64,000 nt of DNA from Herbihabitans rhizosphaerae. GTDB taxonomy: Bacteria > Actinomycetota > Actinomycetes > Mycobacteriales > Pseudonocardiaceae. Location: contig NZ_SGWQ01000004.1 of NCBI RefSeq assembly GCF_004216555.1, positions 124,001 to 188,000 of the forward strand, written 5' to 3'. This document shows positions 42,501-50,201 of the stretch, piece by piece (within the stretch, counting starts at the first letter, position 1; each line of letters opens with the position of its first letter). A program made the position numbers and the translations under genes. The notes below the pieces were generated by a model. It did no database searches. It was not told where the DNA came from and saw only the letters and a program-made list of their open reading frames with translations.

Positions 42501-44149
42501 CCCTCGGCGGCCGGAGTGACCACGGTGAACAGCCCCCGGTCCGGGATCGTGCCGCCCGAGGTGACCGCGAGTCGTTGCGCCCCAGGCCTTCCGCGAAGCT
42601 CGCCGGTGATCCGGTCCCAGGTGATGCGGGCGCGCAGCTCGCCGAACTCCTCGCTCGGGTAGCGGCCGGCGAGCATGTCCAGCACGGCGTGCAGCGCGGA
42701 ATCCGGCAGCGAGGCGAACGGTGCCGCGCGGCGCACCAGCGTGCCGAGCTCCTCGACCGTCCAGGTGTCCACCGCGGTCATCGCGACGATGTGCTGCGCC
42801 AGCACGTCCAGCGGGTTGCGCGGGTAGCGCATCGCCTCGATCGCACCGCCGGCCATCCGCTCGGCGACCACCGCGCAGGACACGAGATCGCCCCGGAACT
42901 TGGGGAACACCACGCCCTTGGACACCGCACCCACCTGGTGCCCGGCCCGGCCGATGCGCTGCAGGCCGGAGGACACCGTGGGCGGCGCCTCCACCTGCAC
43001 GACGAGGTCGACCGCGCCCATGTCGATGCCCAACTCCAGCGACGAGGTGGCCACCACGCATGGCAGCCGGCCGGACTTGAGGTCCTCTTCCACCAGGGTG
43101 CGCTGTTCGCGGGCCATCGAGCCGTGGTGCGCCCGCGCGATGACCTCCGTACTCGGCGTGCCGATGCCGGACTGGCCGATCGCCTCCGCCGGGAAGCGCT
43201 CCATCTCCTCGTGCTCGCCGGCCAGCTCGTTGAGCCGGTAGGTCAGCCGCTCGGCGAGCCGCCGCGAGTTGGCGAACACGATCGTGGAGGAGTGTTCGCG
43301 GATCAGCGCGAGGATCCGCTCCTCGACCGACGGCCAGATCGACGGGCGCTGCGGCCGGGGCAACTCCTCGTCGTCGGTCTCCGGTTTGGCCTCGATCGTG
43401 GTCATGTCGGCGACCGGCACCTCGACGCGCACCTCGACGGTCTTCGCGGTCTCCGGGCGGACAAGGCGAACCGGCCGCCCGCCGCCGAGGAACGAGGACA
43501 CCTCGTCGGTCGGGCGCACCGTCGCGGACAGCCCGATCCGTTGCGCCGCAACGGGAAGCAGCGCGTCCAGCCGTTCGAGGGACAGCGCCATGTGCGCGCC
43601 GCGCTTGGTGCCGGCGACCGCGTGCACCTCGTCCACGATCACCGTCTCCACGCCGCGCAGCGACTCCCGCGCGTTCGAGGTGAGCAGGAGGAACAGCGAC
43701 TCCGGCGTGGTGACCAGGATGTCCGGCGGCGTGCGGTTGAACGCGCGGCGCTCGGTGGCCGGCGTGTCACCCGTGCGCATGCCGACGGTGATGTCCGGGA
43801 CGGCGGCGTCCAAGCGGTGCGCGGCCTGCCGGATACCGGCCAGCGGCGCGCGCAGGTTGCGCTGGACGTCCACCGCGAGCGCCTTCAACGGTGACACGTA
43901 CAGCACCCGGCAGCGGTGCTTGCGCTCGTCAGGAGGCGCCTGGGTGGCGAGGCGATCCAGCGCCCAGAGGAACGCGGCCAGCGTCTTTCCGGACCCGGTC
44001 GGCGCGACGACCAGCGCGTGTTCGCCGGCCGACGCCGCCTGCCACGCGCCGAGCTGCGCCTTGGTCGGCTCGGCGAAGGCGCCGGTGAACCAGGCGCGCG
44101 TCGGCGCGGAGAAGCGCGCCAGCACGTCGTCGGCGGTCGGATCGGTCAC
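39569..44149 (-). CDS. lhr: Large ATP-dependent helicase Lhr
   Basis: This 1526-residue SF2 helicase has motif I VVAPTGSGKTLAAFLWALDR, motif II VIVDEVHAVAGTKRGAHMAL (DEVH), motif III LSATVRP, motif V/VI in VVATSSLELGIDMGAVDLVV and LQRIGRAGHQVG. The first about 860 residues form the Lhr core, followed by the long C-terminal extension with WH-like and zinc-free beta modules seen in full-length actinobacterial Lhr. Length is as expected. It is a 3'-5' DNA/RNA-DNA unwinding enzyme linked to mitomycin C response in mycobacteria. The start is the GTG at 44149. Confidence 0.95.
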   Translation of the reverse strand: MTDPTADDVLARFSAPTRAWFTGAFAEPTKAQLGAWQAASAGEHALVVAPTGSGKTLAAFLWALDRLATQAPPDERKHRCRVLYVSPLKALAVDVQRNLRAPLAGIRQAAHRLDAAVPDITVGMRTGDTPATERRAFNRTPPDILVTTPESLFLLLTSNARESLRGVETVIVDEVHAVAGTKRGAHMALSLERLDALLPVAAQRIGLSATVRPTDEVSSFLGGGRPVRLVRPETAKTVEVRVEVPVADMTTIEAKPETDDEELPRPQRPSIWPSVEERILALIREHSSTIVFANSRRLAERLTYRLNELAGEHEEMERFPAEAIGQSGIGTPSTEVIARAHHGSMAREQRTLVEEDLKSGRLPCVVATSSLELGIDMGAVDLVVQVEAPPTVSSGLQRIGRAGHQVGAVSKGVVFPKFRGDLVSCAVVAERMAGGAIEAMRYPRNPLDVLAQHIVAMTAVDTWTVEELGTLVRRAAPFASLPDSALHAVLDMLAGRYPSEEFGELRARITWDRITGELRGRPGAQRLAVTSGGTIPDRGLFTVVTPAAEGETGRRVGELDEEMVYESRAGDTIMLGTSSWRIEDITHDQVIVTPAPGEPARLPFWKGDAPGRPLELGRALGAFLRELSTSDPTAARARAVAAGLDEWACDNLLAYLDEQTAATRHVPNDRTMVLERFRDELGDWRLIVHSPFGAQVNAPWALAIAARLRERRGIEVQAMPADDGIVLRLPDTLDEAGKEIVAGAEDVLLDPDEIEQIVVAEVGGSALFASRFRECAARSLLLPRRDPRRRTPLWQQRQRSAALLSVASKYERFPVVLEAMRECLQDTYDLAGLRELMTDVRARRVRVVDVETPSPSPFARSLLFGYVGMFLYETDAPLAERRAAALSLDSALLAELLGAEAIRELLDPDVLAEIERSLQRLEPARHARHAEDAADLLRFLGDLSTTEGKERGIAPEWLRQLESERRAIRVRVAGEERFVAIEDAGRMRDALGVALPVGVPEAFTEPVADPLGDLLARYARTHGPFPAHDVAQRFGLGVAVVTGVLDRLVGEGRLVRGELRPGGTHTEYCDSEVLRRIRRASLAKLRADVEPVEPAALGRFLPAWHGIKPRGDRRLRAAPTPDDVLSTVEQLAGAPLPASALESLILPSRLPGYSPALLDELTATGEVTWCGCGSLAGGDGWIAVAPTDVADLLLPDVEETVDTTPLHEAIRSTLDGGALFFRQLADRVSTALIEGGEQAPADDTVVGALWDLVWAGIATNDTIAPLRALVSGRGAAHKARRPAPRGRYARLRSGRASMPSRTGPPTVAGRWSLVADRAADPTRRAHARAEAFLERHGVLTRGALDTERVTGGFSGVYKVLRRMEESGQVVRGYVVEGLGAAQFAARGAVDRLRAVSTVDSTGEDPVAVVLAAADPAQPYGAALDWPDPVGDGKHRPARKAGALAVLVNGAATLYVERGGRTLLSFTEDEPALRAAASALSNAVHDGWLGQLVVQRADGARAMSSNLAAVLREVGFRATPQGLRLRA

Positions 44150-44189
44150 GCGACCATCATGACCCCGACCACCGACGATTTACTCGTCC

Positions 44190-44630
44190 TTACTTGTCGC
44201 CGTTCTTCTTGCGGCGGCGACGCCTGCGCCAGAGGCCGACCGCGATGAAGCCCAGCAGCACCGGGATCGCGCGCTTCTTGGCGGGAGCGCCGTTCGGCGG
44301 AGCGATCGGGGTGGTGGCGGCCGGCTCGGGCGTGACGTGCGCGTTCGTCGTCGCCTTGGCCGCGGTGTCCTTGGCCGCCGTGGACTGGCCGTTGGTCGAG
44401 CCGGGCGTACTGGCCGGGGCACTGGCGGCGGCCTTCGGCGCGGCCGCCTTGGCCTTCGCCGCCGTCGTCTTGCCGGTGGTGGCCTTGCTCGTCGTGGTCT
44501 TGGCCTTGGCGGTCGACCGGGTCGTCGTCTTGGGCGCGGTCTTCTTGGGGGTCGTCTTCGGAGTTCTCTCCGGTTCCACCGCCTGCTCAGCTCGGAGGCG
44601 CGCGGACCGGATGAGCAGCACAGCTGACAT
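44190..44630 (-). CDS. Lys/Ala/Thr-rich low-complexity protein with C-terminal membrane anchor
   Basis: From the ATG at 44630 the 146-residue protein has a short N-terminus (SAVLLIRSARLRAEQ), a long low-complexity stretch of KT, KA and AAPK repeats resembling histone H1 tails, and a C-terminal hydrophobic segment IPVLLGFIAVGLW followed by an Arg/Lys cluster. The pattern of a single C-terminal helix with basic tail suggests a surface or membrane-anchored protein sorted at its C-terminus. It is divergent from the Hsp70-like gene. An in-frame start at 44702 is possible. Confidence 0.6.
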   Translation of the reverse strand: MSAVLLIRSARLRAEQAVEPERTPKTTPKKTAPKTTTRSTAKAKTTTSKATTGKTTAAKAKAAAPKAAASAPASTPGSTNGQSTAAKDTAAKATTNAHVTPEPAATTPIAPPNGAPAKKRAIPVLLGFIAVGLWRRRRRRKKNGDK

Positions 44631-44640
44631 GGCGGAGATC

Positions 44641-44654
44641 GTACTCGGGAGTAC
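44641..44654. promoter_or_regulatory. Perfect palindrome between divergent genes
   Basis: GTACTC-GG-GAGTAC lies 10 bases upstream of the Lys/Ala/Thr-rich gene and 114 bases before the Hsp70-like gene. The half-site resembles the PadR repeat at 7139 but with shorter spacing, so another regulator is likely. Confidence 0.4.
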
Positions 44655-44767
44655 CACCCGCGTGTCGATGCTCTCAGGCGGCAATCTCGTGGGCCGGCCC
44701 ACGGACGAGGGGCCGGCATGGCAGCATTTGACCGTCTCGGGTGGAGCAATATGGCGAGGGGAGACTC

Positions 44768-46732
44768 GTGCGCGTCCTATCGGTGGACCTGGGCACCTCC
44801 AACACCGTCGCGGTGTTGTCCGCGCACGGGCGTCCGCCGAGGGTCGTCGAGGTCGACGGGTCCGCGACGATGCCCTCCGCCGTGTTCGCCGGTGACGACG
44901 GCCGGCTGCTGGTCGGCCGGGACGCCGAGCGCCGTGCCCGGCTGGACCCGGCGCGGTTCGAGCCGAACCCGAAACGGCGCGTCGACGAGGGGCAACTGCT
45001 GCTCGGTGACGCGGTCGTACCGGTCAGCGACGCGCTCGCCGCGGTGCTGCGCCGAGTGCGCGAGGAGACGTCGCGCCAGCTCGGCGGCGGTGCCCCGGAC
45101 GAGGTGCGGCTGACCCACCCGGCGCAGTGGGGGCCGGTGCGCCGCAACGTGTTGCTGACCGCCGCGCGCGCCGCGGGCCTCGGTCCGAACATGGTGCTGG
45201 TGCCCGAGCCGGTCGCCGCGGCGGCACACTTCGCGTCGTTCCCCGGGCAGGCGCTCGCACCAGGACAGGCGCTCGCCGTGTACGACCTCGGCGCCGGCAC
45301 GTTCGACGTGGCGGTGGTCGGCGCGACGCAGAACGGCTTCACCGTGCTCGCCGAGGACGGCCTGCCCGACCTCGGCGGCCTCGACGTCGACCAGTCGCTG
45401 CTGGAGCACGTCGGCCGCCAGGTGTCGCACCGCGATCCGTCGGGCTGGCAGCGGCTGCTGCGGCCGGAGTCGTCCAGCGACCGGCGCGCGCAGCGGGCGT
45501 TGCGCGAGGACGTGAAGGTGGCCAAGGAGTCACTGTCGCGGCACCCGCAGACCGAGGTCGCCATGCCGGAGCCGTTCGCCGACGTGCTGGTGACCAGGGC
45601 CGAGCTGGAAGCGCTGATCCGGCCGAGCATGCTGCGCAGCATCGAGCTGCTGGGGCGCACGATCCGCGCCACCGGGCTGTCGCCTGACCGGCTGGCCGGC
45701 ATCTACCTGGTCGGCGGGTCGAGCCGGATTCCCCTGGTGGCGACGCTGATCGCGGAGCAGCTGCGGGTGGTGCCGACGAGCCTGGACCAGCCGGAGACGG
45801 CGGTCGCGCAGGGCGCGCACCACGTGCCGGCGGACGGCATCAGCATGCGCACCCAGCAGTTGGGTGGCGGGCTCGGCGACGAGCCGGAGCGGACCCGGTC
45901 GATGCTGCCCGACCCGAACGGCGTGCACGGAGCACCGTCCGGCGCGTATCCGATGAGCGGCCCACAGCGGGTGCCGGCCTTCCCGGACAGCGGGCCGCAG
46001 CACGTGGTCCGCCAGCCGGGCCCGCCGCCGCACGGCCAGCCCGCGCAGCACACCCAGCACATGCAGCCGCACCTCACCGGGCCGCACCGGCCTGGTCCGG
46101 CCCAGTCCGGCCCGCATCACGTGCCGCCGCCCAACCATCTGACCCAGCACGCGCCGCAGCCGGTGAAGAAGCCGCGCGGCAAGCTGATCGCGATGATCGC
46201 GGTGGTCCTGCTGGTGCTCGGCGCGGGCACGGCGGCCGGCATCTACTTCCTGGGCGGCGACGACATTCCGACCGCCGAGGACTGCCAGCAGCAGGGCGAC
46301 AAGGACGACAAGGGCTTCACCCGCTGCCTGCGCCAGCTCGCCGGCGGTGTCGCGGACAACACGTCGTGCAAGCCGGACCCGTCGGTGCAGATCAACGGGT
46401 TGCGCACGGACGGAACCACGACGCTGGTCTGCCCGCTGGCCGACGGCTATCAGGTGGTGTACCAGCACGCCCCGGTCGGCGAGACGCAGAGCGAGGTCGT
46501 GTTCGAGAAGGTGATCGGCGACGCCGAGCGGATCGACGCCGACTGGAAGGGCAACGGCTTGGAGGGGCGCTACCGCGCGGCGATCAGCGCCCAGCTCGGC
46601 ATGGTCGTGTTCACCGTGAAGGACCGCCCGATCTACGGGTTCCTGACCAAGCAGCAGGCTTCCGGCCGGCGTGACCTGAACCCGACCGCGCTGGCCGACT
46701 TCTTCGAGAAGTCGGTGCTTCCGGGTACCTGA
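44768..46732 (+). CDS. Hsp70-like protein with membrane anchor and extracytoplasmic domain
   Basis: The GTG at 44768 follows GAGGGGAG. The 654-residue protein has an actin-like Hsp70 ATPase domain in residues 1-370 (LSVDLGTSNTVAVLSAHGRP, VPEPVAAAAHFA, AVYDLGAGTFDVAVVG, IYLVGGSSRIPLVATLI) but no DnaK substrate-binding domain. Instead there is a Pro/His/Gln-rich linker to about residue 470, one membrane segment (LIAMIAVVLLVLGAGTAAGI) and an outside domain of about 160 residues with Cys residues (EDCQQQ, TRCLRQL, TSCKPDP, LVCPLADG). Such proteins occur in actinobacteria without known function; a role in envelope sensing is inferred. Confidence 0.85.
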   Translation: MRVLSVDLGTSNTVAVLSAHGRPPRVVEVDGSATMPSAVFAGDDGRLLVGRDAERRARLDPARFEPNPKRRVDEGQLLLGDAVVPVSDALAAVLRRVREETSRQLGGGAPDEVRLTHPAQWGPVRRNVLLTAARAAGLGPNMVLVPEPVAAAAHFASFPGQALAPGQALAVYDLGAGTFDVAVVGATQNGFTVLAEDGLPDLGGLDVDQSLLEHVGRQVSHRDPSGWQRLLRPESSSDRRAQRALREDVKVAKESLSRHPQTEVAMPEPFADVLVTRAELEALIRPSMLRSIELLGRTIRATGLSPDRLAGIYLVGGSSRIPLVATLIAEQLRVVPTSLDQPETAVAQGAHHVPADGISMRTQQLGGGLGDEPERTRSMLPDPNGVHGAPSGAYPMSGPQRVPAFPDSGPQHVVRQPGPPPHGQPAQHTQHMQPHLTGPHRPGPAQSGPHHVPPPNHLTQHAPQPVKKPRGKLIAMIAVVLLVLGAGTAAGIYFLGGDDIPTAEDCQQQGDKDDKGFTRCLRQLAGGVADNTSCKPDPSVQINGLRTDGTTTLVCPLADGYQVVYQHAPVGETQSEVVFEKVIGDAERIDADWKGNGLEGRYRAAISAQLGMVVFTVKDRPIYGFLTKQQASGRRDLNPTALADFFEKSVLPGT

Positions 46733-46742
46733 TCACGGCGGT

Positions 46743-46777
46743 GCGGCGGGATCGCCGGACGTGCCGGGTCCCGCCGC
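46743..46777. terminator. Bidirectional hairpin terminator
   Basis: GCGGCGGGA at 46743-46751 pairs perfectly with TCCCGCCGC at 46769-46777, with a further small stem inside, between the convergent Hsp70-like and secreted-protein genes. Confidence 0.6.
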
Positions 46778-46801
46778 GCCGGTGGACTACGGGCAGATAC
46801 C

Positions 46802-47311
46802 TCAGTTCGTGAGTCTGGACCAGGCCCCATTGCCCTCGGGATAGAACAGGTTCGTGGCGAAGTTGTAGACACCCCATCTGCCGCGTCCGGATTGGAACTG
46901 GGTGGCCCACACCGCTGGGCCGAGTGGGCTGGACAGTTGTGCGTAGCCGGTGACCCGCCCGATTTGGCCGTCCGTCGCTCGAGCTGCCTGGAGGTCGTAC
47001 AGCTCTTGCCGGATGATTCTCAACCAGCCGGTGCTCGGGGCGAACTCGCCGGTGATGGGGCTGTACTTCCCCGCGCGTGCGCGGCCATCCCCGGAGAGCT
47101 GGGTGGCTTGGGAAACCGGCCCGAACGGGGTTGCCAGGTATGGCCGGGTGCAGAAGAGCCCCCAGAACGGGTTCGGGCACGGTGCGGCGGCGATCGTGAT
47201 CGGGGTCGTACCGGCTGCGGGGGCCGGTGTGGCTTGGGCGACGCCCGGCACCGCGGCGAGTGCGAGGGCCACGCCGGTGGTGGCGAGGACCCGCGGAATT
47301 CGATTAGTCAT
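46802..47311 (-). CDS. Secreted protein, hypothetical
   Basis: The ATG at 47311 is six bases after AAAGGGA; two upstream ATG codons are too close or have no site. The 169-residue product has a clear signal peptide (RIPRVLATTGVALALAAVPG, cleavage after AQA) and a mature domain with two Cys (CPNPFWGLFC), TQLSGDGRARAGKYSPITGE, LRIIRQELYDLQAARATDGQ and VWATQFQSGRGRWGVYN. It lies 41 bases downstream of the SGNH-hydrolase gene and is probably co-expressed. The family is not recognised. Confidence 0.7.
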   Translation of the reverse strand: MTNRIPRVLATTGVALALAAVPGVAQATPAPAAGTTPITIAAAPCPNPFWGLFCTRPYLATPFGPVSQATQLSGDGRARAGKYSPITGEFAPSTGWLRIIRQELYDLQAARATDGQIGRVTGYAQLSSPLGPAVWATQFQSGRGRWGVYNFATNLFYPEGNGAWSRLTN

Positions 47312-47352
47312 TGTCATTCCCTTTCTCTCGTGATTCGTCGATCGGATACGTT

Positions 47353-48114
47353 TCACGGCATGCGGCAGAGCTGCCTGGACAGGAATACCGCGAAGTTGGC
47401 GATCGCCTGCCGGCCGGCCGCGGTCACCGGGTGTACTCGGTCTGAGCCGGGGGCTTCGTCGAGGCTGTACCGGAGATCGGCATTGCTGAATGAATACGCG
47501 TTGTAGTCGGCATAGAAGAATCGACCGGGATGTCGTCGCTGCAGTTCGCGCAGCCAGGCGTTCATGTCGGCGGCGTCGACCCCGGCGGATCCGGATCGGT
47601 TGATTTCACGTGGGCCGGCCCAGATGACGCATTTCCCGGCGTTCAGGAGCGTGGTGGCGGCCGCGGTCGTCTCCAGGATGATCAGGTTCTTCTCGTGCCG
47701 CAGATCCGCCGGGGTGGGCGGGTAGTAGGCGCACAGTGGGTTTCCCGCTCGCATGCAGGTGACGTCGTTCGTGCCGAGTTGGACGAACACCGTCGAGGCG
47801 GGGCTTTGCGCGGCATCCCGGAAGGAGTCCCTGTTCGCGGCGCCCCAGGGAGTCCGCCGATGCGGATAGGTGGACCACCCCGCCTGCCAGCGCACCCACA
47901 CGTGCGCCCCCGCCGCGGTGCCGGTCGGAATGTAGGGAACGTTGTTCGAGATGCTGTCGCCGATCACGTACATTCCGGGATGAAAGGGGCCTCCCTGCGC
48001 TTCCAGGCCGACCCAGAGGGAGGCGGGCCGCTCGAGTGCGGCCACTGGAATGGCTGAGCTGATCAGAATGGCTGTCGCCAACGCGGCGAACAAGCCGGTT
48101 CTTCGGATTCTCAC
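47353..48114 (-). CDS. Secreted SGNH/GDSL-type hydrolase
   Basis: The GTG at 48114 follows GGGAG. The 253-residue protein has a signal peptide (RRTGLFAALATAILISSAIP) and the SGNH blocks: YVIGDSISNNVPY (nucleophile Ser), VFVQLGTNDVTCMR (Gly/Asn), and SDRVHPVTAAGRQAIANF (Asp-x-x-His). Substrate could be an ester on lipid or polysaccharide. It is followed by a small secreted protein gene. The 225 bases upstream (48115-48339) show no gene or clear repeat. Confidence 0.8.
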   Translation of the reverse strand: MRIRRTGLFAALATAILISSAIPVAALERPASLWVGLEAQGGPFHPGMYVIGDSISNNVPYIPTGTAAGAHVWVRWQAGWSTYPHRRTPWGAANRDSFRDAAQSPASTVFVQLGTNDVTCMRAGNPLCAYYPPTPADLRHEKNLIILETTAAATTLLNAGKCVIWAGPREINRSGSAGVDAADMNAWLRELQRRHPGRFFYADYNAYSFSNADLRYSLDEAPGSDRVHPVTAAGRQAIANFAVFLSRQLCRMP

Positions 48115-48339
48115 AGTATTCTCCCTGGTATTTAGGTCAGCATGAAATAGCCGAATCCCCTTGAATCCAGCGAAACTCGCCCCAGTCACACGAACTGTTC
48201 TGGAGTAAGTGATGAACAGTCACCGGCACGGTAGGACGGCGTGGAGCCGGCGAACTAGGGCGAAAACGACATCGAGCCACATCGGATCGAGGTGACTACG
48301 GCCCGGTTCTCTCGGGTGTATCAGCCAGGGAGGGCGTGC

Positions 48340-48450
48340 TCACTTGCGGTTGCGCAGGGCCATCAGGCCCACCACGATCGCCGCGATCAGGCCGGCGGCC
48401 GCGACGATGGCCAATGTCGTCGATCCGAGCGAGTCCTGGGCGAGCATCAT
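48340..48450 (-). CDS. Small single-pass membrane protein
   Basis: From the ATG at 48450 (or 48447) this 36-residue peptide reads LAQDSLGSTTLAIVAAAGLI then a hydrophobic end with ALRNRK. One membrane helix and a basic tail give an N-out topology. It is divergent from the DUF3046 gene, with a perfect palindrome between them. GGTGGG precedes the start. Conservation would need a search. Confidence 0.5.
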   Translation of the reverse strand: MMLAQDSLGSTTLAIVAAAGLIAAIVVGLMALRNRK

Positions 48451-48459
48451 GCCCACCAG

Positions 48460-48472
48460 CCTAAGCCTTAGG
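48460..48472. promoter_or_regulatory. Perfect palindrome between divergent genes
   Basis: CCTAAG-C-CTTAGG lies between the small membrane protein and DUF3046, ten bases from each start. Confidence 0.4.
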
Positions 48473-48481
48473 GTTGCCTCG

Positions 48482-48676
48482 ATGCGTACCACCGTTTTCC
48501 GGCAGCTGCTCGCCGATGAGTTCGGCCGTGTCCGCGCCGACATGATGGCTCGCGACCACGTGTTCAGCGACCTCGGCGGCCGCACGGTCGACCAGGCTCT
48601 GGACGCGGGCCTGCCGCCGAAGGAGATCTGGCGAGCGGTGTGCGACGCCTTCCAGGTCCCCCAGGAACGCCGCTGA
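48482..48676 (+). CDS. DUF3046 family protein
   Basis: This 64-residue protein ([20 protein letters not shown], then [37 protein letters not shown]) matches DUF3046, an actinobacterial family nearly always found just upstream of recA, as Rv2738c in M. tuberculosis. It is all-helical and of unknown function. It is separated from recA by 463 bases with SOS and DnaA boxes. Confidence 0.9.
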   Translation: MRTTVFRQLLADEFGRVRADMMARDHVFSDLGGRTVDQALDAGLPPKEIWRAVCDAFQVPQERR

Positions 48677-48786
48677 CACACCTCGCGTAGCCGGCCCACC
48701 TACCCATCTACCCATCTACCAACTTCACGCAGCCGGGTGTGTTGACCGCACCGATCGAAAGCCCGCTGAGGTCGCCCTCATTGTCG

Positions 48787-48843
48787 AGGGCGGTCGCCCT
48801 GACGACGCCGGAAGGACAGCGGGCGAGGAACGAGCCCGCTGTC
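48787..48843. promoter_or_regulatory. Two hairpins in the DUF3046-recA spacer
   Basis: AGGGCG-GT-CGCCCT (48787-48800) and GACAGCGGGC-N9-GCCCGCTGTC (48815-48843) are perfect inverted repeats. They may terminate DUF3046 transcription or mark a small RNA. The rest of the 48677-48993 spacer shows no gene that I can support. Confidence 0.5.
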
Positions 48844-48993
48844 GTGGAGGTGGCGTGACTGAACCACCCACGAAACCCAACCACCCACACTCGGCACTCA
48901 ACCACCAAAGCAAAAAGACCACAGCCCCGTTCGGCGAAGCCGAACCAGGCGACCTTGCCCTCGATAAACCAGCACGGCGTGTCGTGCGCGTGC

Positions 48994-49009
48994 TCGAACA
49001 GGTGTTCGC
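48994..49009. promoter_or_regulatory. LexA (SOS) box of recA
   Basis: TCGAACAGGTGTTCGC matches the TCGAAC-N4-GTTCGA consensus at 15 of the 16 positions (last base differs). It is followed by TAGGGT, a possible -10 element. Confidence 0.85.
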
Positions 49010-49014
49010 TAGGG

Positions 49015-49041
49015 TTATCCACAAGGGCCGGGTTATCCACA
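49015..49041 (+). promoter_or_regulatory. Two consensus DnaA boxes upstream of recA
   Basis: TTATCCACA occurs at 49015-49023 and again at 49033-49041, same orientation, 18 bases apart, directly after the LexA box. The sequence equals the bacterial DnaA-box consensus. Whether DnaA acts on recA here is not known. Confidence 0.6.
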
Positions 49042-49139
49042 GCTCGCCCTCGGGTTCCGGGAAACGTCGGCCCGTGCCCGTAGCGTCGGCCACGACAACG
49101 ACGACACACGTCAACCGCCAACCGAAGTGGATCGAAAAG

Positions 49140-50180
49140 ATGGCACCAGCACCCGACAGGGACAAGGCGCTCGAACTCGCTCTCGCGCAGATCGACAAGC
49201 AGTTCGGCAAGGGTTCGGTGATGCGTCTCGGCGAAGAGGGGCGCGCGCCGATCGAGGTGATTCCCACCGGCGCCATCGCGCTCGACATCGCGTTGGGCAT
49301 CGGCGGCCTGCCGCGCGGCCGCGTCGTGGAGATCTACGGCCCGGAGAGCAGCGGTAAGACCACGGTCGCCCTGCACGCGGTGGCCAACGCGCAGAAGGCC
49401 GGAGGCATCGCCGCGTTCATCGACGCGGAGCACGCACTGGACCCGGAGTACGCCAAGGCGCTCGGCGTCGACACCGATGCGTTGCTGGTGTCCCAGCCGG
49501 ACACCGGCGAGCAGGCGCTGGAGATCGCGGACATGCTGATCCGCTCCGGCGCGCTGGACATCCTCGTGGTCGACTCCGTCGCCGCGCTCGTGCCCCGCGC
49601 CGAGATCGAGGGCGAGATGGGCGACAGCCACGTCGGCCTGCAGGCCCGGCTGATGAGCCAGGCGCTGCGCAAGATCGCCGGCGCGCTGAACAACTCCGGC
49701 ACCACGGCGATCTTCATCAACCAGCTGCGCGAGAAGATCGGCGTCATGTTCGGCTCCCCGGAGACGACGACCGGCGGCAAGGCGCTGAAGTTCTACGCGT
49801 CGGTGCGTCTGGACGTCCGGCGCATCGAGACCCTCAAGGACGGCGGCGAGCCCGTCGGCAACCGCACCAGGGTCAAGGTGGTCAAGAACAAGGTGGCGCC
49901 TCCGTTCAAGCAGGCGGAGTTCGACATCCTGTACGGCCAGGGCGTCAGCCGCGAGGGCTCGCTGATCGACATGGGCGTGGATCAGGGCATCCTGCGCAAG
50001 TCCGGCGCCTGGTACACCTACGAGGGCGATCAGCTCGGCCAGGGCAAGGAGAACGCGCGGAAGTTCCTGCGCGACAACCCGGACGTCGCACTGGAGATCG
50101 AGAAGCGGATCAAGGACAAGCTCGGCATCGGCGCCACGCTGGACGCCGACGACAGCGCCCCGGCTCCGGTGGACTTCTGA
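49140..50180 (+). CDS. recA: RecA recombinase
   Basis: This 346-residue protein is the strand-exchange recombinase and LexA co-protease. It has [20 protein letters not shown] (Walker A), [20 protein letters not shown] (Walker B and loop L1), [20 protein letters not shown] (loop L2) and a C-terminal acidic tail. No intein is present, unlike M. tuberculosis RecA. The ATG at 49140 gives the standard N-terminus ([19 protein letters not shown]). The frame is open upstream to a GTG at 48855, but that stretch covers the LexA and DnaA boxes and is low-complexity. recX follows after 21 bases. Confidence 0.97.
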   Translation: MAPAPDRDKALELALAQIDKQFGKGSVMRLGEEGRAPIEVIPTGAIALDIALGIGGLPRGRVVEIYGPESSGKTTVALHAVANAQKAGGIAAFIDAEHALDPEYAKALGVDTDALLVSQPDTGEQALEIADMLIRSGALDILVVDSVAALVPRAEIEGEMGDSHVGLQARLMSQALRKIAGALNNSGTTAIFINQLREKIGVMFGSPETTTGGKALKFYASVRLDVRRIETLKDGGEPVGNRTRVKVVKNKVAPPFKQAEFDILYGQGVSREGSLIDMGVDQGILRKSGAWYTYEGDQLGQGKENARKFLRDNPDVALEIEKRIKDKLGIGATLDADDSAPAPVDF

Positions 50181-50201
50181 CGCTGGTTCGTGGTGGTTGT
50201 C

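Noticed and set aside
40955-43894. Very long plus-strand open frame antisense to lhr
   Set aside because: It is His/Arg/Gln-rich without recognisable domains, as expected for the antisense of a GC-rich gene.
44641-44654. Third member of the PadR operator set
   Set aside because: The half-sites are similar but the spacer is 2 rather than 6 bases and no PadR gene is near.
48460-48472. IdeR/DtxR iron box
   Set aside because: CCTAAGCCTTAGG is a perfect palindrome but does not fit the 19-bp TTAGGTTAGGCTAACCTAA pattern.
48855-49139. N-terminal extension of RecA from a GTG with GGAGG
   Set aside because: The extension crosses the LexA and DnaA boxes, is low-complexity and is absent from the family; kept only as a question in the findings.
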